A DNA stretch of 64,000 nt from Ramlibacter ginsenosidimutans. Its GTDB lineage: Bacteria > Pseudomonadota > Gammaproteobacteria > Burkholderiales > Burkholderiaceae_C. Shown here piece after piece: positions 46,166 to 54,824 of the stretch. Under the pieces are notes generated by a model. The model was not told the origin of the DNA. It searched no databases and saw only the letters and a program-made list of their open reading frames with translations. The stretch covers positions 1-64,000 of the forward strand of contig NZ_JAEPWM010000012.1 in NCBI RefSeq assembly GCF_016654015.1. Direction: 5' to 3'. The position numbers and the translations under genes were made by a program. Position 1 is the first letter of the stretch, and each line of letters starts with the position of its first letter.

Positions 46166-46180
46166 CGTCCACTCCGCCAA
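46166..46180 (+). other. Right attachment site
   Basis: CGTCCACTCCGCCAA, a perfect copy of the tRNA-Asp 3' end (36375-36389). The bases before it (GGGGT) do not match the tRNA, so this is the distal repeat, not a second tRNA gene. Confidence 0.85.
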
Positions 46181-46201
46181 CACCCAAGCGGTTCGCCGCA
46201 G

Positions 46202-46236
46202 AAACGCCCACTCACAAGTGGGCGTTTCTTTTTCCG
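46202..46236 (+). terminator. Native tRNA-operon terminator, displaced by the element
   Basis: A perfect 11-bp stem (46202-46212, AAACGCCCACT, with 46217-46227) with loop CACA, followed by CTTTTT. It lies 22 bp after the right att site, where a tRNA-Asp terminator would be in the empty site. The remaining DNA to 46498 holds nothing I can support except a TTGACA hexamer at 46428-46433, a possible -35 for the kinase gene. Confidence 0.88.
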
Positions 46237-46498
46237 GAACGGAATACTCCCTTCCTGGGGCGGTCGATCACGCGGCCTCCAGTCCTGCGCGATCGAACAG
46301 CTGTCCGAGCCACGCACGCGCAGACGTGTTCGTCGCACCAACTCACGATCCAGGCGCTGCACGCTCTCCGCGTAGCAACCCTGAAGGCAAGTGCGTGCGG
46401 CCGTGTTCGCGGCGGTCCCATCCGCGTTTGACAATGCTCAAGGTCATCCGGGCCATGCTCCTCAAAATGTCCCGTCAGGCGGAGGGCTGGAGTCCGAT

Positions 46499-48229
46499 TT
46501 GACGATTCGAAAACAACTGACCCGGCTGGTGATCGCCTCCGTGTTGCCCACTGCCCTGGCCGCCGTGCTGTTGATCACCTATTCGTACGAGCGCCACCGG
46601 GAGAGCATTGCCCAGGGCACGCTCAACACCACTCGCGCACTGGTCCAGGCGGTGGACCAGGATCTTGCCAGCGGCCGCTCGGCGCTCCAGGCGCTCGCCA
46701 CCTCCCCTTATCTGGTCACCGGCGACCTGGCGGCGTTCGACCGCCAGGCCCGCGCGGCGCTGGTCGAACTTCCCGGAGATTCCCTGGTGCTCACCGATGG
46801 CTCGGGGCAGCAGCTGGTCAACACGTTGCGCCCGTTCGGCACGCAGCTTCCGCGCCATGGCAACCTGGCGCAGATTCGCCGCGTCTTCGAGACAGGGCGT
46901 CCGCTGGTTTCCGATCTCTTCGCCAGTGCAGTGCGGCAGCAGCTGGTCATCAGCATCGACGTTCCCGTGCGCCGGGACGGCCAGGTGGTCTATGACGTAT
47001 CGATGGGGATGCTTCCCGTTCGTCTTGGCGAGATCCTCGGGCGCCAGGCGCTTCCGGCTGGATGGATTGCCGCCATCATCGACAGCCGGGGAACGATCGT
47101 CGCGCGCTCGCATGAGGCCAACCGATTCGTGGGGCAGCAAGCTGCGCCCGCCTTGCTGCAGCGCCTGCTGCGAGACAGGGAGGGCCAGCTCGAAACCGAT
47201 ACCCTGGAAGGAATTCCCGTGGTCACGGTGTTCAGCCGCTCTTCCGTCTCGAACTGGTCGGTCGCGATCGGGATTCCACGAACCCAGCTGGCGAGGCAGC
47301 TGTGGGTCTCGATTGCCTGGCTGATCGCCGGCACCATGAGCCTGCTGATGTTGGGCAGCTTGCTCGCCCAGCGGATCGGGTCGAGGATCAGCCACTCGAT
47401 CCGAAGCCTGATCGAACCGGCGGCAGCACTGGGCCGTGGCCAGGTCGTTGAAATTCCGCCCCTGCAGCTCGTCGAGGCGCAAGAGCTCGGGCGCGCGATC
47501 GAGAACGCCGCCCGGATGTTGCGCGAGCGCGAAGAAATCCTTGCGATCGTCAGCCACGACCTGCGCAATCCCTTGTCTGCGATGCTGCTCACCGCCAAGA
47601 CCGCCGATCGGCTGGCAGCGAAGCTTCCGGGCGGCGAACCTGTGCGCAAGATGCTCGCCACGCTGAGCGACATCGGCCGCCGCATGGCGGGCCTGGTCGA
47701 TGACCTGCTCGCCGTTGCCGTGTCCGCGCGCGGCAAGGCGTCGATGCTGAGGATGACGCCCGTGAATGCGGCAGCCCTGCTGGAGCGGGCGGCCGGCACG
47801 GTCCGGCCGCTGTTCGAGCGTGCCGGCATCGACCTGGTGGTCGAAAGCGCTCCGTCGCTGCCCGAGGTCCGGGCCGACGAGGACCGGGTGCTGCGCGTCT
47901 TCATCAACTTGCTCGACAACGCGCTGAAATTCACGCAGCGCGCCGGGCGAGTCGTCCTGACTGCGCGGGAGCAACCCGAGTCGGTGGTATTCAGCGTTTC
48001 CAACACCGGCGCCGCGCTCCCCGCCGAGGCGCTGGTCCACATGTTCGAACCGTTTTGGCAAGCGGGCGAGGACCGGCGTGGCGCCGGCCTCGGCTTGTCG
48101 ATCTGCCGCTCGATCGTCGAAACCCACGGCGGCCGCATCTGGGCAGAGGCGGAACCGGGAATGTGCGTGCGCATGTGTTTCGAACTCCCTCGTGCCCAAC
48201 AGCGCGATGAGGCGAGTCCCGCAAATTGA
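46499..48229 (+). CDS. Sensor histidine kinase (orphan)
   Basis: 576 aa from a TTG start with GGAG seven bases upstream. Two transmembrane helices (about 10-30 and 275-300) flank a large periplasmic sensor of the dCache type. The cytoplasmic part has the H box IVSHDLRNPLS with His near 353, the N box NLLDNALKF near 471 and the G box GAGLGLSICRSIVETHGG near 526. No HAMP is obvious. No response-regulator gene is nearby, so its partner is elsewhere. Confidence 0.88.
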   Translation: MTIRKQLTRLVIASVLPTALAAVLLITYSYERHRESIAQGTLNTTRALVQAVDQDLASGRSALQALATSPYLVTGDLAAFDRQARAALVELPGDSLVLTDGSGQQLVNTLRPFGTQLPRHGNLAQIRRVFETGRPLVSDLFASAVRQQLVISIDVPVRRDGQVVYDVSMGMLPVRLGEILGRQALPAGWIAAIIDSRGTIVARSHEANRFVGQQAAPALLQRLLRDREGQLETDTLEGIPVVTVFSRSSVSNWSVAIGIPRTQLARQLWVSIAWLIAGTMSLLMLGSLLAQRIGSRISHSIRSLIEPAAALGRGQVVEIPPLQLVEAQELGRAIENAARMLREREEILAIVSHDLRNPLSAMLLTAKTADRLAAKLPGGEPVRKMLATLSDIGRRMAGLVDDLLAVAVSARGKASMLRMTPVNAAALLERAAGTVRPLFERAGIDLVVESAPSLPEVRADEDRVLRVFINLLDNALKFTQRAGRVVLTAREQPESVVFSVSNTGAALPAEALVHMFEPFWQAGEDRRGAGLGLSICRSIVETHGGRIWAEAEPGMCVRMCFELPRAQQRDEASPAN

Positions 48230-48274
48230 GCCGTCCGACGCCACAAAGAAAAGAGAGCTTGCCTCCCGCGGCCT

Positions 48275-48718
48275 TCAGCTGCGTCGCAGCCACCTGCGGC
48301 CGTGCAGCGCGAACAGCGCGGGCAGCACGAGCGCCGTCCACCAGTGCACCGCGCCGGCCGCTGCGTGCGCCAGCTCGGGTCCGTAGAGCAGCAGGAAACC
48401 GGTGAGCGCGACGGCGAGCAGCAGGCTGGCGCTGGCGATGCCCAGCACCCAGGTCGACCCCCGGCGGTAGGACCAGACCAGCGCGACGTGCGGCCACACC
48501 CATCGGCCCGCGAGCAGGCACAGCACCCACACGCTGCCGCCATGCACGAGCAGTGAAGCGCGGCGCAGCGCCACCTGCCAGGCGGCGAGCTGGAAGGTGC
48601 CCTCGGCAGGCCAGAGGTACAGCACGACGCCCGTGATCCACAACAGCGTCACGCCGGCGGCGGTCCAGGTGACGGCGCGCGTGTTCCAGCCGCCGTGATG
48701 GCCGGCGAAGCGATTCAC
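48275..48718 (-). CDS. Four-helix membrane protein, possible b-type cytochrome
   Basis: 147 aa, GTG start overlapping the apbE stop (GTGA). Four transmembrane helices. His residues lie within or at the edges of helices 2 and 4 (LLVHGGSV, VHWW and FALHG) plus HHGG at the N-terminus, an arrangement compatible with haem ligation as in cytochrome b561-like or PepSY-associated membrane proteins. Last gene of the Fur-box operon; it could pass electrons from the quinone pool to the flavoprotein. Haem binding is inference. Confidence 0.6.
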   Translation of the reverse strand: MNRFAGHHGGWNTRAVTWTAAGVTLLWITGVVLYLWPAEGTFQLAAWQVALRRASLLVHGGSVWVLCLLAGRWVWPHVALVWSYRRGSTWVLGIASASLLLAVALTGFLLLYGPELAHAAAGAVHWWTALVLPALFALHGRRWLRRS

Positions 48719-49539
48719 GTGCGCCACAAGCGTGCTCCATGTGCCCGCAGTGTGCGTCGCAGCTGCAGCGAGGGTTCGGCATCCTGCAGCGCCCACTTGG
48801 TCAGCGCGTCGGCCGTCGCGCAGTCGGGCGCGAGCACCGTGCTGCCGGTCCAGCGAGCGCCTCGGCGGCGCGTGGGCACGAAGCCGGTGTCGGTCGAAGC
48901 GACCGAGCTCGCGATCGCAGCGTCCCGCAGCCGCAGGAGCGGGCGGGTCCGGGCGCTGACGATGGGGTGCTGCAGCTCGATCGGCCAGCAGCGGGGCCCG
49001 AACGCGCGCAGGTCGCCTCCGGCATTCACCAGCCCGCTCGCCACGCCGGATGCGCACAGTTCCGCCACCGCCTGGTCCACCGCGTAGCCTTTGGCGATGC
49101 CGCCGAGATCGATGGCCATCGGCCCTTCCGGCAGGACGGTGCATGCATCCAGGAAGCGCAAGCCGGCGAGACGCGCCCCGCGCGCCGTGCAGTGGGCGAG
49201 CGCAGGCCGCAAGCGGCTGCGCGCGAGCGTCTCCCCGGCGGACTGCGCATCGAAGGCGTGGTTGCTTGCGCGCGACCAGTGCTGCGCCAGCCGCAACACG
49301 GCGACCGTGTGCACGCTCACGGCCAGCGGCTCGCGCGGACGCGCCTGGGCGAGGCGCGCAAGGTCGGACCCGGGCTCGTGCGCGCTCATCGCGCGGTGGA
49401 TCGCCGTGATCACCGCGAAGGCCTGATACGCAGCTCGCTCGGCGTCGTGCTCGCCGATCTCCTCTGCCTGCAGCTGGATCGACACCAGCGTGCCCAGCAG
49501 CGGTCGCGCGCGCCGCAGCAGCAGGCCGTTGGCAGCCAT
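48715..49539 (-). CDS. apbE: FAD:protein FMN transferase
   Basis: 274 aa. Attaches FMN through a phosphoester to Thr of target proteins. Seen: IDLGGIAKGYAVDQAV, VNAGGDLRAFG, and TADALTKWAL near the C-terminus. A cleavable signal peptide is not evident at the N-terminus (MAANGLLLRRARPLLG), although ApbE usually acts in the periplasm. The likely substrate is the FMN-binding protein encoded 2 bp upstream. Confidence 0.88.
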   Translation of the reverse strand: MAANGLLLRRARPLLGTLVSIQLQAEEIGEHDAERAAYQAFAVITAIHRAMSAHEPGSDLARLAQARPREPLAVSVHTVAVLRLAQHWSRASNHAFDAQSAGETLARSRLRPALAHCTARGARLAGLRFLDACTVLPEGPMAIDLGGIAKGYAVDQAVAELCASGVASGLVNAGGDLRAFGPRCWPIELQHPIVSARTRPLLRLRDAAIASSVASTDTGFVPTRRRGARWTGSTVLAPDCATADALTKWALQDAEPSLQLRRTLRAHGARLWRT

Positions 49540-49541
49540 GA

Positions 49542-50108
49542 TCAGGAGGTCCTGTGCAGCTGTTGCTGCACCAGCGCGCTCAAGCGCTGCACGCCTTCGG
49601 TGACGTGCTGGCACGAGAGGGTCGCACCGGAGATGTTGCGGATCTCCTCGTTGAATTGGACCTGCGCCGGCCCTTTGCGTCCGCTGAACTGCCGGCGCCA
49701 GGCGGGGTTGCGGATCTCGGCGCCGTGCGACTCGCGGTACGCGAGCACCTCGACCTGGGTGAGCGTGCCGTCGGCGGTGAAGCCTGCAGCGTAGTCGATC
49801 CATTCGTAGCGGCCGATCACGTGGTCGGCCAGCACGAAGCCCACGCGCGCGCCTTGCGCATCCAGGCCGACCCAGCCCGCGGGTGCGTAGCCCGCCGGCA
49901 CGCGGGTTTGCGTCGCCTGCGCGATGGCGGCGACCGTCTGTGCGTCGAGCGCGATCGGCCAGGGCTGGAAGCTCGCGGCTTGCGGCAGCAGCAGCTTGCG
50001 CCCTTGCTCGATGTCCAGGTACACGGTCGCGAATACCGAGGTGTTCCACAGTCCCGCCGCGAGGCCGATGGCCACGCCGCGGCCCAGGGTTTGCCGGCGG
50101 TTGTGCAT
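49542..50108 (-). CDS. FMN-binding-domain protein, probable ApbE substrate
   Basis: 188 aa. N-terminal signal anchor (about 9-29). The C-terminal FMN-binding domain ends in the flavinylation motif: NISGATLSCQHV places the acceptor Thr at 163, matching the S-G-A-T-[ST] rule for covalent FMN. DHVIGRYEWIDYA and TQVEVLAYRESHG complete the domain. Related to NqrC/RnfG-type carriers but stand-alone. Acts in the periplasm as an electron carrier. Confidence 0.85.
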   Translation of the reverse strand: MHNRRQTLGRGVAIGLAAGLWNTSVFATVYLDIEQGRKLLLPQAASFQPWPIALDAQTVAAIAQATQTRVPAGYAPAGWVGLDAQGARVGFVLADHVIGRYEWIDYAAGFTADGTLTQVEVLAYRESHGAEIRNPAWRRQFSGRKGPAQVQFNEEIRNISGATLSCQHVTEGVQRLSALVQQQLHRTS

Positions 50109-50110
50109 GT

Positions 50111-51460
50111 TCAGAAGTCGAAGCCCAGGCCCAGGTTCACCCGGTCCAGGTTGCTGTCGTTGAGGAAGCGCTGGTAGTCGGCCTTCAACACCACTTGCGG
50201 ATGCAGGTAGTAGCTGGCCCCGACCGTGACCGTGCGCGTGTCGGGCTGCGTCGCCGGTGCGAGTCCTTCGGGCAGGCCGGAGTAGGAGCGGGCGGTGTTC
50301 AGGCGCTCGTAGCGTGCGAACGGCCACAGCGATTGCTCGCCCTGCTGCCACAGGCGGTACGCCGCCTGCGTGTACCAGCCGCCGAAGCGGTCGGGCACCG
50401 GGGTCGGCTGCCCCGCGAAGCTCGTGTTCAGGTCGGCGACGCCGCGGAACTGGCCCTGCGCGATGAGTGCGGACAGGTCCCAGCGTCCGGGCTGCCACCG
50501 CGCGTGCGCTTCGGCGAGCGTCACCGATGCGTCGCTGGCCGCGGAACCGGGCTGGTGTTGTCCGACCCCGCCGTGAAAGACGCTGCCGCCGACGTTCAGG
50601 CCCGGAATGCCGTTGTAGTTGAGTGCGCCGTAGCCGCCCAGGCTGCTCGCGTGCGCCAGCTGCCCTTCCTGGTGGATCGAGCCCAGCGGCGATTCGTGCC
50701 CCTCGCTGCTGGTGGGGTCCCACTTCGCCAGGTCGAAGCTGGTGGTGAGCCCTGCGTTCCAGCGCAGCCCCGCGGCGGTCGTGCCCTGGACGCCGACGCC
50801 CAGCTCACGCCAGGTGGTCGGGACGATAGCGGTCTCCACCTGGTTGCGGAACACGCCGAAGTAGCGCGTGGGCTCGTGCGATTCGTTCAGCAGTCCGACC
50901 GGCAGCAGGAACAGGCCCGCTTTCGCACTGAGCGACGGGCTGAAGTCGTGTTCGGCATAGAGCTGCTCGAAGGCGACTTCGCCTTGGTCGGACGCGGAAG
51001 CGACCGCGTTCTCGACCTCCAGTTCGGCCGCCATGCGGGTGGTCTCGTTGAAGCGGTAGCCGAAACCCAGCACGCCGCGGCCGGCGGTCGCGGTCGTCGC
51101 TGCGATCTCGTTGCGCGGGCGCATGTAGCTCAGTTCCGCGTAGCCGAAGAAATTGAGCCCGGTCCCTGCGGATGCAGGTGCGGGCGTGGCGGCGCTCGCC
51201 GCGCTCGCGGTCAGGGGCGCGGATGCACCGGGGGCAGCCGCAGGCGTTTGCCAGGCGGACGGCCCCGAAGGCACCGGCGCCGCGGCTTGCTGCGCCTTCA
51301 TGGCGTCGAGTTCCTTGCGCACCTGCAGCAGTTGCTCCCGCAACTCGCGCACCTGCTGCTGGAGTTCGGGATCGGATTGGGCGTGCGCCATGCCGTTGCA
51401 GGCGAAGGCGGCCAAGGCCACGGCGGATCCGGCGAGGAGGGTGGAGGTGGGTTTCTTCAT
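50111..51460 (-). CDS. OprO/OprP-like outer-membrane porin
   Basis: 449 aa. Signal peptide 1-27 (ending AHAQ), a coiled-coil stretch (about 30-60, LQQQVRELREQLLQVRKEL) typical of the family's periplasmic trimerisation helix, an Ala/Pro linker, then a beta barrel ending DRVNLGLGFDF with terminal Phe. In the Fur-box operon it may admit an anion or a ferric chelate; specificity cannot be read. Confidence 0.8.
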   Translation of the reverse strand: MKKPTSTLLAGSAVALAAFACNGMAHAQSDPELQQQVRELREQLLQVRKELDAMKAQQAAAPVPSGPSAWQTPAAAPGASAPLTASAASAATPAPASAGTGLNFFGYAELSYMRPRNEIAATTATAGRGVLGFGYRFNETTRMAAELEVENAVASASDQGEVAFEQLYAEHDFSPSLSAKAGLFLLPVGLLNESHEPTRYFGVFRNQVETAIVPTTWRELGVGVQGTTAAGLRWNAGLTTSFDLAKWDPTSSEGHESPLGSIHQEGQLAHASSLGGYGALNYNGIPGLNVGGSVFHGGVGQHQPGSAASDASVTLAEAHARWQPGRWDLSALIAQGQFRGVADLNTSFAGQPTPVPDRFGGWYTQAAYRLWQQGEQSLWPFARYERLNTARSYSGLPEGLAPATQPDTRTVTVGASYYLHPQVVLKADYQRFLNDSNLDRVNLGLGFDF

Positions 51461-51484
51461 CGGGTGTGCGGGCCGTGGGCGGCC

Positions 51485-52750
51485 TCAGGGCGTGTAGCCG
51501 TCGGTGAACGTGCGCAGGAAGCTCGCGAGGTCCTGCACCTCGGCTTCGGTGAGCGCCGGCGCCTGGCCAGCGCGCCGTTTGTAGGGAGCTTCGGTGGTGT
51601 TGACGTTGCCGCGCAGACTGGCGGGCAGGTCGTCGTAAGGCGTCACGTTGCCCAACGCGTCCGCCGGGTACCAGAGCTGGGGGGCGGTGTCACGCTGCAC
51701 GTAGAAGCGGATCACCTGTTCGAGCGAGTCGAACGCGCCGTTGTGGAAGAAGTGCTTGCGCAGTGCGACGTTGCGCAGGCTCGGCACCTTGAACGCGCCG
51801 CAGAGATCCGTTCGCGACTGGAGATCCGTGCGCGTGCCTCCGCACAGGCCGAGGTCGTGGAAGCCGGGATCGGCGTTCGCCGCGATCTCGGCGTTGCGCG
51901 GGACGCCGAGGTTGTCGTAGCTGAAGTCCGTGAACAGCGCGCCGGGCGCGTTGCCGGGCTTCGTGCTGCTGTGGCACGCGGCGCAGTTGCCCTTGTCGCT
52001 CCGGTTGAACAGCGCGAAGCCATTCAACTCCTGCGGGCTGAGCTTGGCATTGCCCGCGACGAAGGCGTCGTACTTGCTGCTGAAGGCAGCGAACTCCGGG
52101 TCTTCGAGCTGGTAGCGCTCCAGCGCGTAGCCGACGCGATCGAGGGCGTCTTCGGGGATTGAGAAGATCGCGTCACCGAACAGCTTGCGGAAGTCGTCCG
52201 CGTACGCAGCCGCAGCGAGCTTCGTGGCGACGGCGGCCGCGTCGGGGTTCGCCATCTCGCGCGGATTGAGCAGGGGACCGAGCGCCTGTTCGTGCAGGCT
52301 GTTCGCGCGTCCATCCCAGAAGAAGCCGCCGGTGGGCGTGCCGTCGGGCGCGAAATGGAAGCTTGTGTTGAAGCGCAGGTAACGCAGCGACGGTGCGTTG
52401 CGGATGCCCTGCTGGTCGAGGTTCGCGCCGCCGTATGCCACCGGCGCAGCGAATGGGGAGGCGTGACCCGTCGCCGGGTCGTGGCAAGTGATGCAGGCCA
52501 GCTTCCCCGATGCGGAGAGCGAGGCGTCGCGGAAGATGCGCTGGCCCAGTCGGGCAGCGGCACTCAGGCCCGAGTCATCCGCGGCGGCGCTGCCTGCCGA
52601 CGTGGAAGACGCGGCAGTGCCTCCGCCGCCGCACGCGCCCAGCACGCAAGAGACCGCGAGTGCGCCGAGCACGACGCGCAAGAACGGCGCAAGCAGGGAC
52701 GCGGCAGCGGACGGGCTGGCAAGGGCCATGGTGGGGCGGTGGCTCCGCAT
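51485..52750 (-). CDS. Di-haem cytochrome c peroxidase family lipoprotein
   Basis: 421 aa from 52750; an ATG at 52729 is an alternative. A lipobox-like LGAC ends the signal (Cys40), so the protein is probably lipid-anchored. Two haem-binding motifs: CITCH (86-90) and CAACH (256-260), spaced as in CcpA/MauG-type enzymes. GFFWDGRA and LRNVALRKHFFHNG are family blocks. It could reduce peroxide or oxidise a partner. First gene of the operon, 12-33 bp after the Fur-like box. Confidence 0.85.
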   Translation of the reverse strand: MRSHRPTMALASPSAAASLLAPFLRVVLGALAVSCVLGACGGGGTAASSTSAGSAAADDSGLSAAARLGQRIFRDASLSASGKLACITCHDPATGHASPFAAPVAYGGANLDQQGIRNAPSLRYLRFNTSFHFAPDGTPTGGFFWDGRANSLHEQALGPLLNPREMANPDAAAVATKLAAAAYADDFRKLFGDAIFSIPEDALDRVGYALERYQLEDPEFAAFSSKYDAFVAGNAKLSPQELNGFALFNRSDKGNCAACHSSTKPGNAPGALFTDFSYDNLGVPRNAEIAANADPGFHDLGLCGGTRTDLQSRTDLCGAFKVPSLRNVALRKHFFHNGAFDSLEQVIRFYVQRDTAPQLWYPADALGNVTPYDDLPASLRGNVNTTEAPYKRRAGQAPALTEAEVQDLASFLRTFTDGYTP

Positions 52751-52761
52751 GGCGGAGAGGC

Positions 52762-52784
52762 ATGCAAATGAGAACGATTTGCAT
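52762..52784 (-). promoter_or_regulatory. Fur box upstream of the peroxidase/flavinylation operon
   Basis: Half-sites ATGCAAAT (52762-52769) and ATTTGCAT (52777-52784) form a perfect 8+8 palindrome with a 7-bp centre (GAGAACG). The core AAATGAGAACGATTTGCATT is close to the well-known Fur consensus built from GATAAT-type hexamers. It would overlap the promoter of the leftward operon, giving iron repression. Confidence 0.75.
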
Positions 52785-52828
52785 TCTATCCGAATCCAGG
52801 CTGAGCTCCGCAAGCGCTGCCGCGTCGC

Positions 52829-52930
52829 ACGGCCCACTCCGCGCGGCCCACTCCGCGCCGCGACCCGCACCGCCATCCCACCACACCATCCCACCGCACC
52901 ATCCACCACCACACATCCCACCACATCATC
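52829..52930. repeat. Low-complexity direct repeats between the Fur-box operon and the TMEM175-like gene
   Basis: CGGCCCACTCCGCG is repeated twice back-to-back (52829-52842, 52843-52856), followed by a CA/CCA-rich tract with three copies of CATCCCACC (52874, 52887, 52914). Strongly biased to C and A on this strand. No gene supported; probably slippage-prone spacer. Confidence 0.75.
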
Positions 52931-53006
52931 CGCAACGCGATGCCGCGACCGCATGCCGCAAGCGCGAACGACTCCACCGCGATGCAGTCGCGTTCCGGAG
53001 CGATGT

Positions 53007-53618
53007 TCAGTCCGCGGGCGCGCCAGCCGGCACGGCGCTCGACAACTTCTCGATCGTGCGGCCCGGCATGAAGTAGAGGAGAGGCACGGCGACGTAGATC
53101 GCCACCGACAACCACACGGAGACCCAGGCCAGCGGGACCGAGGCGACGTAGAGCGCCATCGTCACCGCGTTGGTGCGGTTCGAACGCCGGTGCACCTCGG
53201 CCAGCGCGGGGTCGGTTGCAGGGTCGCTCGCGATCGCGCGGCGCAGCAGGTCGAAGGCCGCGCCGCTGCAGAACAGCACCAGCCCATACAGCGCGACCGG
53301 CAAGGGCGCCAGATGGCTTTCGCCGATCCACGCGGTGATGAAGGGCACCAGCGAGAGCCAGAACAGCAGGTGATTGTTCAACCAGAGGATGCGGCCGCTC
53401 ACGTGGTCCACCGTGTGCAGCAGGTGATGGTGATTCACCCAAACGATCGCGACAACGACGAACGACAGCACGTAGCTCAGGAAAACGGGCGCCAGCTGGA
53501 ACAGTGCCTCGGGCGTGGTGGCGTGCGGCGGTTTCAGCTCCAGCACCATGATCGTGATGATGATCGCCACGACGCCGTCGCTGAAGGCTTCCAGCCGGTT
53601 CTTGCCCAAGGTGTGCAT
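53007..53618 (-). CDS. TMEM175-family membrane protein
   Basis: 203 aa. AGGAG eight bases before the ATG at 53618 fixes the start. The opening [22 protein letters not shown] is the family signature (R-x-x-x-F-S-D) lining the potassium pore in bacterial TMEM175 channels; six hydrophobic helices follow. One repeat per chain, so it would form a tetramer. Confidence 0.85.
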   Translation of the reverse strand: MHTLGKNRLEAFSDGVVAIIITIMVLELKPPHATTPEALFQLAPVFLSYVLSFVVVAIVWVNHHHLLHTVDHVSGRILWLNNHLLFWLSLVPFITAWIGESHLAPLPVALYGLVLFCSGAAFDLLRRAIASDPATDPALAEVHRRSNRTNAVTMALYVASVPLAWVSVWLSVAIYVAVPLLYFMPGRTIEKLSSAVPAGAPAD

Positions 53619-53720
53619 GGTGGTCGCTCCTGCTCTCATGCTGCCACTGCGCGCCGCCGCGGCCAAGCGCACGATCCCGGCGGCGCGCGCCGCTGGAGTC
53701 TTGCACTACCATCCCCGCCC

Positions 53721-54761
53721 ATGGACCTCTCCCGCTTTCCCCGCCGGCGCTATACCGACTTCGTCACGCCGATCGAATTCCTCCCGAACTTCAGCAAGGC
53801 GCTGGCCGCGACGTGCCCCGGGGGCCGCGGCCCGCGCATCTGGATCAAGCGCGACGACATGCTGGGACTCTTCCCCGGCGGCAACAAGACCCGCAAGCTG
53901 GAGTTCCTGGTCGCCGACGCGCTGGCCCAGGGCGCCGACACGCTCGTCACCTGCGGCGCGCCCCAGTCCAACCACTGCCGGATCACGCTCGCGGCCGCGG
54001 TCAAGGAAGGGCTCAAGTGCCGGTTCGTGATCGAGGAGCGCGTGCCCGGCAGCTACGACCCGCAAGCCAGCGGCAACAACTTCATGTTCCGGCTGCTGGG
54101 CGTGGAGGCGATCACCGTCGTGCCCGGCGGCAGCAACATGGGCGCCGAGATGCAGAAGGTGGCGGACGCGCTGGCGCGCGAGGGCCGCAAGGCCTACATC
54201 ATCCCCGGCGGCGGCTCCAACGCCATCGGTGGCCTGGGCTACGTGGCGTGCGCGCAGGAACTGCAGCAGCAACTCTTCGACCAGGGCTTGCGCATCGATC
54301 GCCTCGTGGTGGGCTCCGGCAGCTCCGGCACGCATGGCGGCCTGGTCGCCGGCTTCCTGGGCAACAACATCCGCATTCCCATCACCGGCATCGGCGTGAG
54401 CCGCGACCCCGCCGACCAGGCGCCGCTGGTGCTGAAGGAAGCGCAGGCCGTGCTCGACCTGCTGGGCGTGGACGTGCGCGTGAAGCCCGACGACGTGCAA
54501 TGCGTGGGCGGCTTCTGGCAGCCGAAATATTCGGTGCCGAACGCCCGCATGGTGGAAGCCGTGCAGATGCTCGCCCGCACCGAAGGCATTCCGCTGGACC
54601 CCGTCTACACCGGCAAGATCATGGCCGGCCTGATCGGCATGGCGCGGCAGGGCGCATTCCAGCCGGACGAGAACGTGCTGTTCCTGCACACGGGTGGCCT
54701 GCCGTCGCTGCATGCGTACGAACAGGTCGTGCTGGGCGAGGTGAAGGACCTGCCGGCCTGA
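53721..54761 (+). CDS. dcyD: D-cysteine desulfhydrase
   Basis: 346 aa PLP enzyme of the ACC-deaminase/D-cysteine desulfhydrase family. [11 protein letters not shown] gives the PLP lysine at 56; GAPQSNHCR and [10 protein letters not shown] are the next blocks. ACC deaminases differ in several active-site residues that I cannot weigh by eye, so ACC deaminase is the alternative. A short copy of its ends is found at 55974. Confidence 0.82.
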   Translation: MDLSRFPRRRYTDFVTPIEFLPNFSKALAATCPGGRGPRIWIKRDDMLGLFPGGNKTRKLEFLVADALAQGADTLVTCGAPQSNHCRITLAAAVKEGLKCRFVIEERVPGSYDPQASGNNFMFRLLGVEAITVVPGGSNMGAEMQKVADALAREGRKAYIIPGGGSNAIGGLGYVACAQELQQQLFDQGLRIDRLVVGSGSSGTHGGLVAGFLGNNIRIPITGIGVSRDPADQAPLVLKEAQAVLDLLGVDVRVKPDDVQCVGGFWQPKYSVPNARMVEAVQMLARTEGIPLDPVYTGKIMAGLIGMARQGAFQPDENVLFLHTGGLPSLHAYEQVVLGEVKDLPA

Positions 54762-54765
54762 GGCC

Positions 54766-54780
54766 ATGAGCGGCCACGCC
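54766..54780 (+). pseudogene. Relic of a racemase gene start after dcyD
   Basis: ATGAGCGGCCAC lies 4 bp past the dcyD stop and is identical to the start of the Asp/Glu racemase gene at 56042. The flanks also match (GACCTGCCG before it, CGGCA after it). The copy then diverges, so only the first few codons remain. Confidence 0.6.
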
Positions 54781-54824
54781 GGCACCGGTGCAGGTCACCG
54801 ATGCAGCCGCAGCAGAAACGGCGC

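Larger units (their letters stand above)
36375..46180. mobile_element. Integrative element in tRNA-Asp; phage-satellite-like (9.8 kb)
   Basis: Bounded by 15-bp direct repeats at 36375-36389 and 46166-46180. Gene order from the right: integrase next to the right repeat, AlpA-like protein, RecA-fold ATPase, five very small or unknown genes, terminase small and large subunits, then a cargo block (TIGR04255 operon, superinfection immunity, secreted protein). Every gene is on the minus strand. There is no portal, capsid, protease, tail or lysis gene, so it is not a whole prophage. Integrase, AlpA, replication ATPase and terminase without structural genes is the pattern of a phage-inducible satellite, but a deleted prophage remains possible. 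Confidence 0.72.

Noticed and set aside
36375-46180. A complete prophage in tRNA-Asp
   Set aside because: No portal, capsid, protease, tail, lysis or holin gene can be found; a satellite or deleted element fits better.
46042-46434. Open frame of 130 codons on the minus strand spanning the right att site
   Set aside because: It runs through the att repeat and a terminator hairpin, has no ribosome site and no recognisable sequence.
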